The translations under genes and the position numbers were made by a program. A DNA stretch of 64,000 nt. Source: Streptomyces tubercidicus. GTDB lineage: Bacteria; Actinomycetota; Actinomycetes; Streptomycetales; Streptomycetaceae. Location of the stretch: positions 992,001 through 1,056,000 of the forward strand of contig NZ_CP114205.1 in assembly GCF_027497495.1 (NCBI RefSeq), written 5' to 3'. How positions within the stretch are numbered: position 1 is the stretch's first letter; every line of letters starts with the position of its first letter. Of the stretch, positions 18,112-24,085 are shown one piece after another. Below the pieces are notes generated by a model. It made no database searches and was not told where the DNA came from. It saw only the letters and a program-made list of their open reading frames with translations.

Positions 18112-18113
18112 GG

Positions 18114-18137
18114 CGGCGGCTTCGGCCGAAGCCGCCG
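18114..18137. terminator. 12-bp perfect palindrome after the helicase gene
   Basis: CGGCGGCTTCGG (18114-18125) is followed directly by its complement (18126-18137), giving a 10-bp stem with a GGCC loop. It begins 3 bp after the helicase stop and 27 bp before the thioesterase start. It could terminate helicase transcription or attenuate read-through into the next gene. Confidence 0.55.
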
Positions 18138-18163
18138 AGGGATCTGACGGAGGGTCACTGGTC

Positions 18164-19033
18164 ATGACCAATCCTGCCGAGAGGCTGGTCGATCTGCTGG
18201 ATCTTGAGCAGATCGAGGTGAACATCTTCCGGGGCCGCAGTCCCCAGGAATCGCTGCAGCGGGTCTTCGGCGGGCAGGTCGCGGGCCAGGCGCTGGTGGC
18301 GGCCGGGCGGACCACGGAAGGGGACCGCCCGGTCCACTCGCTGCATGCGTACTTTCTGCGGCCCGGCCGGCCGGGCGTGCCGATCGTGTACCAGGTCGAG
18401 CGGGTCCGCGACGGGCGGTCCTTCACCACGCGCCGGGTCGTCGCCGTCCAGCAGGGACGCACGATCTTCAATCTGACCGCCTCCTTTCACAAGCCGGAAC
18501 CCGGCTTCGATCATCAGTTGCCGATGCGTCGGGCCGTGCCCGGCCCGGAGGAGCTGCCGACGGTCGCGGACGAGGTCCGCGAGCGGCTGCGCGATCTGCC
18601 CGAGGGGCTGGAGCGGATGGCGCGCCGGATGCCGTTCGAGATCCGGTATGTCGACCGGCTGCGCTGGGCGCCGGACGAGATCGAGGGTGCGGAGCCGCGC
18701 AGCGCGGTGTGGATGCGCGCGGTCGGGCCGCTGGGCGACGATCCGCTCGTCCACACCTGCGCGCTGACCTACGCCAGCGATATGACCCTGCTCGACGCGG
18801 TCCGCATCCCCATCGAACCGCTCTGGGGGCCGCGCGGGTTCGATATGGCCTCGCTCGACCATGCGATGTGGTTTCACCGGCCGTTCCGCGCGGACGAGTG
18901 GTTCCTCTACGACCAGGAGTCGCCGATCGCCACCGGCGGCCGGGGGCTGGCCCGCGGGCGGATCTACGACCGGGAGGGCAAGCTGCTGGTCTCGGTCGTC
19001 CAGGAGGGGTTGTTCAGGAAGCTCGGGGGCTGA
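18164..19033 (+). CDS. tesB: Acyl-CoA thioesterase II
   Basis: A 289-residue protein matching the double hot-dog TesB family over its whole length: FRGRSPQESLQRVFGGQVAGQALVAA at the N-terminus, HSLHAYFLRPG, and the C-terminal SLDHAMWFHRPFRADEWFLYD block containing the conserved Asp/His pair. It hydrolyses acyl-CoA to free fatty acid and CoA in the cytoplasm. The ATG at 18164 gives the usual family start (MTNPAERLVDLLDLEQIEVNIFRG region). It lies 52 bp downstream of the helicase on the same strand. Its 3' end overlaps the convergent DUF6397 gene by 70 bp. Confidence 0.93.
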   Translation: MTNPAERLVDLLDLEQIEVNIFRGRSPQESLQRVFGGQVAGQALVAAGRTTEGDRPVHSLHAYFLRPGRPGVPIVYQVERVRDGRSFTTRRVVAVQQGRTIFNLTASFHKPEPGFDHQLPMRRAVPGPEELPTVADEVRERLRDLPEGLERMARRMPFEIRYVDRLRWAPDEIEGAEPRSAVWMRAVGPLGDDPLVHTCALTYASDMTLLDAVRIPIEPLWGPRGFDMASLDHAMWFHRPFRADEWFLYDQESPIATGGRGLARGRIYDREGKLLVSVVQEGLFRKLGG

Positions 19034-19860
19034 CCGGGACGGGCGACGGAGGCCGTGGCGGCGGGTGTCCGCAGCCGTCCCGGGTCTTCCCTGCGGGCCG
19101 TTTCGAGCTCCCGGGAGAGGTTGACGCGGTACCACATCACCTCATCGAACTCGTCCGCCGTCAGCACCCGTTCGAAGGATTCCCGGGCTGCCGGGGTCAC
19201 CGTGATCACGGAGGCCAGAAGGGGCCTGAGCCGGCGCAGCAGGGACCGTTCCCGCGGGTCCTCGGCCACCGACGCCAGCTCCTCCGGGGGCAGCACGGCG
19301 GCGATCACCGCGGCCGCCTCCCAGGGATCGTCGGTCTGCCCCATGAGCTGGGCGACCCGTCGGCTGCGCCACTGGCGGGCCCGCCAGTCCTGTCCGCCGT
19401 CGAGCATCACCCGCATCGCCGCGGGGGTGTTGCCCCGCATCAGGTCGGGTTCGCGGTCGGCGAAGTCGCTGACCTCGGCCGCGAGATAGAGCCAGACCAC
19501 CGCGCCGAAGCGGTTCACATAGAACCTGACGGGGCCGAAGCAGCCGGCCCGGGTCAGGCGCAGGACCCGTCCGGGGCCGACGCCCATCAGATTGGCCGCC
19601 TCGTTCGTGCTGACCGTGCGGATCCGTTCGCGGAGCGCGTCCGGGAAGCCCGGCTCGGCCTGCAGGCGGACGATCTCTTCCGCCGGGACCCGGCGTCGGC
19701 CGAGCGATCCGGTGGCTCCCGGCCGGCCGCCGGTCCCGGCCGGGACCGTCCGTACCTTTCCGAGCTGGGTGGCGAGCTCGAACTCGCCGGTCCTCAGCTC
19801 CAGTTCGCGAGCCGCTCGCGCCATCGTGAGCGTCTGCTGCCCGTCGCACATCACCGTCAT
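18964..19860 (-). CDS. DUF6397-family protein (Streptomyces conserved hypothetical)
   Basis: A 298-residue protein. Its N-terminus carries a helix-turn-helix-like stretch (LTMARAARELELRTGEFELA, about 10-30), and a second similar element follows (STNEAANLMGVGPGRVLRLTRAG). I recognise the overall pattern as the DUF6397 family of Streptomyces, probably a DNA-binding regulator, though no function is established. The ATG at 19860 lies after GGGGGAAATG; longer upstream reading is unlikely because it crosses the promoter region. It is the last gene in a run with a roadblock protein (79 bp upstream) and overlaps the thioesterase gene tail-to-tail by 70 bp. Confidence 0.78.
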   Translation of the reverse strand: MTVMCDGQQTLTMARAARELELRTGEFELATQLGKVRTVPAGTGGRPGATGSLGRRRVPAEEIVRLQAEPGFPDALRERIRTVSTNEAANLMGVGPGRVLRLTRAGCFGPVRFYVNRFGAVVWLYLAAEVSDFADREPDLMRGNTPAAMRVMLDGGQDWRARQWRSRRVAQLMGQTDDPWEAAAVIAAVLPPEELASVAEDPRERSLLRRLRPLLASVITVTPAARESFERVLTADEFDEVMWYRVNLSRELETARREDPGRLRTPAATASVARPGQPPSFLNNPSWTTETSSLPSRS

Positions 19861-19885
19861 GTCATTTCCCCCGCAACTCGATCGA

Positions 19886-19898
19886 TCACTGACAGTGA
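19886..19898. promoter_or_regulatory. 13-bp palindrome upstream of the DUF6397 gene
   Basis: TCACTGACAGTGA is a perfect palindrome around a central A, 26 bp upstream of the ATG at 19860; a half-copy GACAGTG recurs at 19919-19925. It is suitably placed to be an operator for the predicted DNA-binding protein encoded just downstream. The role is a guess from position. Confidence 0.35.
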
Positions 19899-19939
19899 CG
19901 ACTGTAGGCGCAGGCGATGACAGTGGGTCAACCCCCGCC

Positions 19940-20347
19940 TCAGACCTGTGGATAACTTTCCGGCTGGCGGACCGCGACACCCAGATGCTCGCCGACACGA
20001 TTGACCAACAGCGTCATTTCGTAGGCGACCTGGCCCAGGTCGGCGTCGGCGCGGGCCAGGACGCACAGGCAGCTGCCGTCACCCGCGGCCGTCACGAACA
20101 ACACCCCGTCGTCGAACTCGATCATGGTCTGACGTACCCGGCCGATGCCGAAGTGAAGCGCCGAACCCTTCGCGAGGCTGTGCAGCCCCGAGGCGACCGC
20201 CGCGAGATGCTCGGCGTCGTCCCGCTGCAGTCCCTCGCTCGCCCCGGTCACCAGTCCGTCGTTGGAGAGCACCAGCACATGCCGTACCTTCTCCACCCGT
20301 TTGGTCAGGTCGTCCAGCAGCCAGTCGAGTCCGCTGCTCAATGCCAT
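19940..20347 (-). CDS. Roadblock/LC7-domain protein (CvnB-like)
   Basis: A 135-residue protein of the roadblock/LC7 family: the N-terminal LDWLLDDLTKRVEKVRHVLVLSNDGLVTGAS, the middle ASGLHSLAKGSA and the C-terminal VAYEMTLLVNRVGEHL are the standard conservon CvnB signature, at the usual length. In Streptomyces conservons these proteins pair with a small GTPase (CvnD), a DUF742 protein (CvnC) and a sensor kinase (CvnA) in a membrane-associated signalling complex. Here a CvnD-like GTPase lies 650 bp upstream on the same strand, but no CvnA or CvnC is present and an oppositely oriented gene sits between. GGAGGAAG precedes the ATG. Confidence 0.9.
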   Translation of the reverse strand: MALSSGLDWLLDDLTKRVEKVRHVLVLSNDGLVTGASEGLQRDDAEHLAAVASGLHSLAKGSALHFGIGRVRQTMIEFDDGVLFVTAAGDGSCLCVLARADADLGQVAYEMTLLVNRVGEHLGVAVRQPESYPQV

Positions 20348-20516
20348 TGCTGCTTCCTCCCCGTGTCATTGCCCGCACTTGTGGCCGGACCGCAGCCAGT
20401 GGTCCGTTCGACGGCTGCCGTGCCAGCCTGTCCCACCTCCGCCGTCTCGGCAAGCGGCCCCGCGGTCCGGCGTGCCACGCGGCGCCGGTTCGTGCCGCAT
20501 GCCCGAGGATGTCGGC

Positions 20517-20945
20517 ATGGCACACAAGATGACGAAGGACGAGTGGCAGAGGTTCCTTTCCGAAGGCACCCGTACCGGCAAGCTCGCGACCGTACGGGAC
20601 GACGGCAGCCCGCACCTCGCACCGGTGTGGTTCCTCTTGGACGGCGACGAGCTGGTGTTCAACACCGGCGAGGAGACGGTCAAGGGCCGCAACCTCGCGC
20701 GTGACGGGCGGATGGCACTGTGCGTCGACGACGACCGGCCACCGTTTTCCTTCGTGGTGGTACAGGGGGCGGCGGAAGTCAGCCACGATCTGACGGACGT
20801 CCGTCACTGGGCGACCAGGATCGCGGCCCGCTACATGGGCGAGGAGCGGGCGGAGGAGTTCGGCGCCCGCAACGGCGTTCCGGGCGAGCTGGTGGTACGG
20901 GTGCGGATCGACAAGGTCATCGCCCTGGCGGACGTGGCCGATTGA
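20517..20945 (+). CDS. PPOX-class F420/FMN-dependent protein (pyridoxamine 5'-phosphate oxidase-like fold)
   Basis: A 142-residue split-barrel flavin/F420-binding protein. Typical features are TGKLATVRDDGSPHLAPVWFLLDGDELVFNT at residues 22-52 and KGRNLARDGRMALCVDDDRPPFSFV at about 57-82. Such small proteins reduce or oxidise unsaturated substrates with F420 in actinomycetes. The ATG at 20517 has GAGGA eight bases upstream. The gene is on the plus strand between two minus-strand conservon-type genes, converging on the GTPase gene across a strong hairpin. Confidence 0.88.
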   Translation: MAHKMTKDEWQRFLSEGTRTGKLATVRDDGSPHLAPVWFLLDGDELVFNTGEETVKGRNLARDGRMALCVDDDRPPFSFVVVQGAAEVSHDLTDVRHWATRIAARYMGEERAEEFGARNGVPGELVVRVRIDKVIALADVAD

Positions 20946-20948
20946 GCC

Positions 20949-20985
20949 GCATGTGGCGCGGTCCGTCCGGCGCCGCGCCACATGC
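20949..20985. terminator. Perfect 13-bp hairpin between convergent genes
   Basis: Arms 20949-20961 and 20973-20985 are exact complements with an 11-nt loop. It occupies the 49-bp gap between the stops of the PPOX gene (20945) and the GTPase gene (20995), and so probably terminates both. Confidence 0.75.
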
Positions 20986-20994
20986 CGCAGGCGG

Positions 20995-21609
20995 TCATCC
21001 CACCGAATCCAGCACCTTGGCGGAGTGCCGCCGCCCCGCGTGCTCGACGAGCCGCACCAGCACTTCCTTGCCGGAGTCGCGGTCCCGCGCGTCGCAGAGC
21101 ACGACGGGGGTGCCACGGTCCAGGTCCAGCGCGCCGGCCACCTCGTCGGCGCCGTAGGGCCCGGACTCCGCAAAGCAGTTGACGGCCACCAGGAACGGGA
21201 TCGCGCGGCGCTCGAAGTAGTCGACCGCCGGGAAGCAGTCCTGCAGACGCCGGGTGTCGGCCAGGACGACGGCGCCCAGCGCGCCCTCCGACAGGTCGTC
21301 CCACAGGAACCAGAAACGGTCCTGCCCCGGGGTGCCGAAGAGGTAGAGGGACAGGCCCTGCCGGATGGTGATGCGGCCGAAGTCCATCGCCACGGTGGTG
21401 CTGTCCTTGCGGTCCACTCCCCCGGTGTCGTCGACCGTCTCGCCCACCTCGCTGAGCCGTTCCTCCGTACGCAGCGGGTGGATCTCACTGACCGAGCCCA
21501 CCAGGGTCGTCTTGCCCACGCCGAAGCCGCCCGCGACTAAGATCTTCAGGGTCAACTCGGCGTCGCGGCCCGGGGCTGCGCCCTCCGGGGCCCCTTGTGC
21601 GGCGTTCAT
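20995..21609 (-). CDS. Small GTP/ATP-binding protein (CvnD-like, conservon type)
   Basis: A 204-residue P-loop protein: Walker A GGFGVGKTT (about residues 27-35), a switch region with DFGRI, and FGTPGQDRFWFLWDD, the G3-like box seen in CvnD proteins (DxPGQ-type motif with a Thr-Pro-Gly-Gln core). A base-recognition element AVNCF replaces the canonical NKxD. These small GTPases are MglA/Arf-like partners of roadblock proteins. GGAGGAGA precedes the ATG at 21609. The roadblock partner is downstream on the same strand, separated by a divergent gene. Confidence 0.9.
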   Translation of the reverse strand: MNAAQGAPEGAAPGRDAELTLKILVAGGFGVGKTTLVGSVSEIHPLRTEERLSEVGETVDDTGGVDRKDSTTVAMDFGRITIRQGLSLYLFGTPGQDRFWFLWDDLSEGALGAVVLADTRRLQDCFPAVDYFERRAIPFLVAVNCFAESGPYGADEVAGALDLDRGTPVVLCDARDRDSGKEVLVRLVEHAGRRHSAKVLDSVG

Positions 21610-21954
21610 CGGCCGTCTCCTCCAGGATGTGGGTCCTGCGCGTCACGGGATATGCGGATCCATGGCTCGACGGGGGGAGCCTTCGGCGGCAGAGGGCCGC
21701 CCGAAATCCATGGCGAGGACCGTACCGCCCGCTGACAGGGTTTTCCCCGGAATTGCCAAAGCCGTCACGTCTTCCGATCAAGAAGCCCATCAACCTCCGG
21801 ATTCGTGATAGTTGGACCGGGGCGCGGCATCCGCCACCGCCGTGAGTCCGGTCCGTCCGCAGCGGCGCCTCGCCCGGTGACCGGCCGGCCGTCGCGGGAG
21901 CGCCCTGTATACCTGCACCGCCGCCTCACCGACCGTCGCACTCACGGAGGACCG
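21610..21954. other. 345-bp divergent intergenic region
   Basis: Lies between the starts of the GTPase (minus) and methyltransferase (plus) genes, so it should hold both promoters. A less GC-rich segment at about 21735-21810 is the likeliest promoter core. No repeat or coding sequence was recognised. Confidence 0.4.
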
Positions 21955-22566
21955 ATGACCGACCACCACGCCGACCGTCCGGAGGAGGTCCGTGCGTTCT
22001 TCGCCACACGTGCCGCCACCTGGGACACGAAGTTCCCCGACGACGGCCCCGCCTATGAGGCAGGCGTCGCCGAACTGGGCCTCCGGGAGGGCGACCGGGT
22101 TCTGGACGCCGGATGCGGTACGGGACGTGCGCTGCCCGCGCTCCGGGCGGCCGTGGGGCCGCGTGGCACGGTGCTGGGCGCCGATCTCACGCCCGAGATG
22201 CTGCAGGCCGCCGTACGGGCCGGGCGCGACCGTGACGCGGCCCTGCTGCTCGCGGACGTGAGCCGGCTGCCGCTGCCCGACGCCGTACTGGACGCCGTCT
22301 TCGCCGCGGGTCTCCTCTCCCATCTGCCGGACTCGGCGGGCGGCCTCACCGAACTCGCCAGGGTCGTACGCCCCGGTGGCCGGCTGGCCCTCTTCCACCC
22401 CATCGGGCGGGCCGCCCTCGCCGCGCGCAAGGGGCGCGCGATCACCCCCGACGATCTGCGGGCGGAGCCGAATCTGCGGCCCCTTCTCGACAGCTGCGGC
22501 TGGGACCTCATCCGGTACGAGGACGAGGACTCCCGCTACCTGGCGCTGGCGGTGCGCCGGGGCTGA
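21955..22566 (+). CDS. Class I SAM-dependent methyltransferase
   Basis: A 203-residue methyltransferase. Motif I is VLDAGCGTGRALPAL (about 45-59), the acidic residue after strand 2 is in VLGADLTPEML, motif post-I LLLADVSRLPLPDAVLDAVFAA, and the motif III-like VRPGGRLALFHPIG. This is the UbiE/Methyltransf_11 type that methylates small molecules. GGAGG lies 6 bp upstream of the ATG. It is alone on its strand between the conservon-type genes and a hypothetical gene; substrate unknown. Confidence 0.9.
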   Translation: MTDHHADRPEEVRAFFATRAATWDTKFPDDGPAYEAGVAELGLREGDRVLDAGCGTGRALPALRAAVGPRGTVLGADLTPEMLQAAVRAGRDRDAALLLADVSRLPLPDAVLDAVFAAGLLSHLPDSAGGLTELARVVRPGGRLALFHPIGRAALAARKGRAITPDDLRAEPNLRPLLDSCGWDLIRYEDEDSRYLALAVRRG

Positions 22567-22870
22567 CGCCGCGCACCACCGGGGCGAGCGGGACTTGGGC
22601 GGTGCGGCGGGGTGCCCGATCGCGCCGCGCGGTGGCCGGAATCAGCCGCGGGAGAGTGCCCATCGGCCCATTGGCCCCGGTCTCCCGCGCGAGGTCGGCG
22701 CCTCTCTGCAACGCGGCCCGGGAGGCCAGGCAGGCCCGGCAGGTCCCGCACACGAAGGGCGTCCTGGCGCCGGGAAACGCATCTGCGCAGGGTACGGCTG
22801 GTGACAAGGTCGTACCGAGCCAATTAGGGTGCGCCGACGTACTGCGGAATGGAACGGATGGGGAGGCCGC
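22567..22870. other. 304-bp intergenic region
   Basis: Separates the methyltransferase from a plus-strand hypothetical gene. A minus-strand frame (22508-22807) contains a CxxCxxC-like stretch but has no family resemblance and overlaps the methyltransferase, so it was not called. No repeat or terminator stands out. Confidence 0.4.
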
Positions 22871-23653
22871 GTGCCCACGACCGAGAGCGCCGACAACGAC
22901 CAGTTGTTCGTGCTGACGGCGGTGCTGCTGACGCCCGCGCAGTTCCCGAGCGTGCTCGGCGACGACTACCCCGAGGTGTGCGCGGGCCTAGGCCTCGAAC
23001 CGTACGCGGAGGGCTACGGGCTGGTCCTCGGGCAGGACGGCGACGGTGCGCGCTGGACCGTGGTGACGGAGGATGTCTCGCTGGTCGCCTGCGCGATCGC
23101 GGCCTGGGACTGCGGGATGGAGTACGACCTCTCGCCCGACGAGAACAGCATCGTCGGGGCGCTGCCCGGCTGGCCGCTGGCGCTCGCCGTCGCGGCACCC
23201 GGTGTGCCGCAGCCGCACGATCCCGAGCCCCAGGAAGGCGACCCTGCACCGCTCGCTCCTCCGGACGCCGAGGAGTGGGGGCCGGCGCAGCGGCGGCTCG
23301 GGGCGGATGAGATCGCCATGCAGTGGGCGGCGTGGCGCGAGCAGGTGGAGGGTGACATCACCTTTGCCGAGCCGGGGGATGAGGCGCACAAGGGGGTGCG
23401 GCGGGTGCTGGAGGAGGCGCGCGGCTATGTGAACGATCCGCCGCCGGCGGGGCGGGTGCGGTCGTCGTTCGCAGCGGGCGAGGCGCGTACGCTGCGCGTC
23501 GACGGGCCGGGGTGGAGCATGGTTGCCCGTACCGATGACATCGCGTTTGTGCTGCTGGATGAGGAGCCGGGCGAGGTGCATCCGGTGGGGCGGGGGCCGG
23601 AGCTGCCCGGTCTGTTGTCGTCGCTTGACGAGTTGGCGGCGCGGCCGGTCTGA
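22871..23653 (+). CDS. Conserved hypothetical protein upstream of the SNF2/SWIM locus
   Basis: About 260 residues, acidic, with no signal peptide or membrane segment. The N-terminal half (TESADNDQLFVLTAVLLTPAQF..., then a region with WTVVTEDVSLVACAIAAWDCGME) and the C-terminal half (WSMVARTDDIAFVLLDEEP) are compact soluble segments joined by a Pro/Glu-rich linker. I do not recognise a domain. The GTG at 22871 lies four bases after GGGAGG and is preferred; an ATG at 22829 is the alternative. A hairpin separates it from the next, convergent gene. Confidence 0.72.
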   Translation: MPTTESADNDQLFVLTAVLLTPAQFPSVLGDDYPEVCAGLGLEPYAEGYGLVLGQDGDGARWTVVTEDVSLVACAIAAWDCGMEYDLSPDENSIVGALPGWPLALAVAAPGVPQPHDPEPQEGDPAPLAPPDAEEWGPAQRRLGADEIAMQWAAWREQVEGDITFAEPGDEAHKGVRRVLEEARGYVNDPPPAGRVRSSFAAGEARTLRVDGPGWSMVARTDDIAFVLLDEEPGEVHPVGRGPELPGLLSSLDELAARPV

Positions 23654-23683
23654 CGGGTGGGGCGGCTTGCTGTGGTTGCCGCG

Positions 23684-23717
23684 GGGTCGGAGGAGACACA
23701 CCAGGGCCCTCCGACCC
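23684..23717. terminator. 10-bp perfect hairpin between convergent genes
   Basis: GGGTCGGAGG (23684-23693) and CCTCCGACCC (23708-23717) form a stem with a 14-nt loop between the stops at 23653 (plus) and 23755 (minus). Confidence 0.7.
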
Positions 23718-23754
23718 ACCACCCGCCACGCGTAGGCGAACGGCCCAACCCCTC

Positions 23755-23937
23755 TTAGCGGCCGAGCTGTTTGCGGCTGACGCGGCGTAGGCGGCGGCGT
23801 TGGGAGGAGTCGAGGGTCAGGTATGCGACCGCCGGGACTCCGACCATGACCAAGAGGGCCGCCCAGAAGGGCAGCAGCCACAGCAGGATCACTCCCACCG
23901 CGACGCCGCCGACCGCGACCTTCGCTTGTGTGGACAT
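23755..23937 (-). CDS. Small two-helix membrane protein
   Basis: A 60-residue protein: two hydrophobic segments (VAVGGVAVGVILLWLLPFWAALLVMVGV and the adjacent AVAYLTL) followed by a strongly basic C-terminus with SQRRRLRRVSRKQLGR. The codon usage and clean hydrophobic pattern indicate a real gene. A GAAGG box abuts the ATG, unusually close. It diverges from the SNF2 helicase gene across 148 bp. Function unknown. Confidence 0.75.
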   Translation of the reverse strand: MSTQAKVAVGGVAVGVILLWLLPFWAALLVMVGVPAVAYLTLDSSQRRRLRRVSRKQLGR

Positions 23938-24085
23938 CCTTCACGCCCCTTCCGCGGCGCATGCCGCGCTCTGTGTACTCCATTGAACGCCGTTTTCGCG
24001 CCGGAGGTTCCTTCCGGGTGCCCGGAGTCCTGTACTCTCGGGCGCTCCAGGCGCCAGTAGTCAAACTTGAGGAGTTCGCGACCCA

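Noticed and set aside
15343..18471. 1042-residue antisense open frame over the helicase gene
   Set aside because: Antisense shadow of a helicase with all its motifs; composition is low-complexity.
22508..22807. Small minus-strand frame with CxxCxxC-type cysteines, WhiB-like at first sight
   Set aside because: Cysteine spacing does not fit WhiB, the rest is low-complexity, and the frame runs into the methyltransferase gene.
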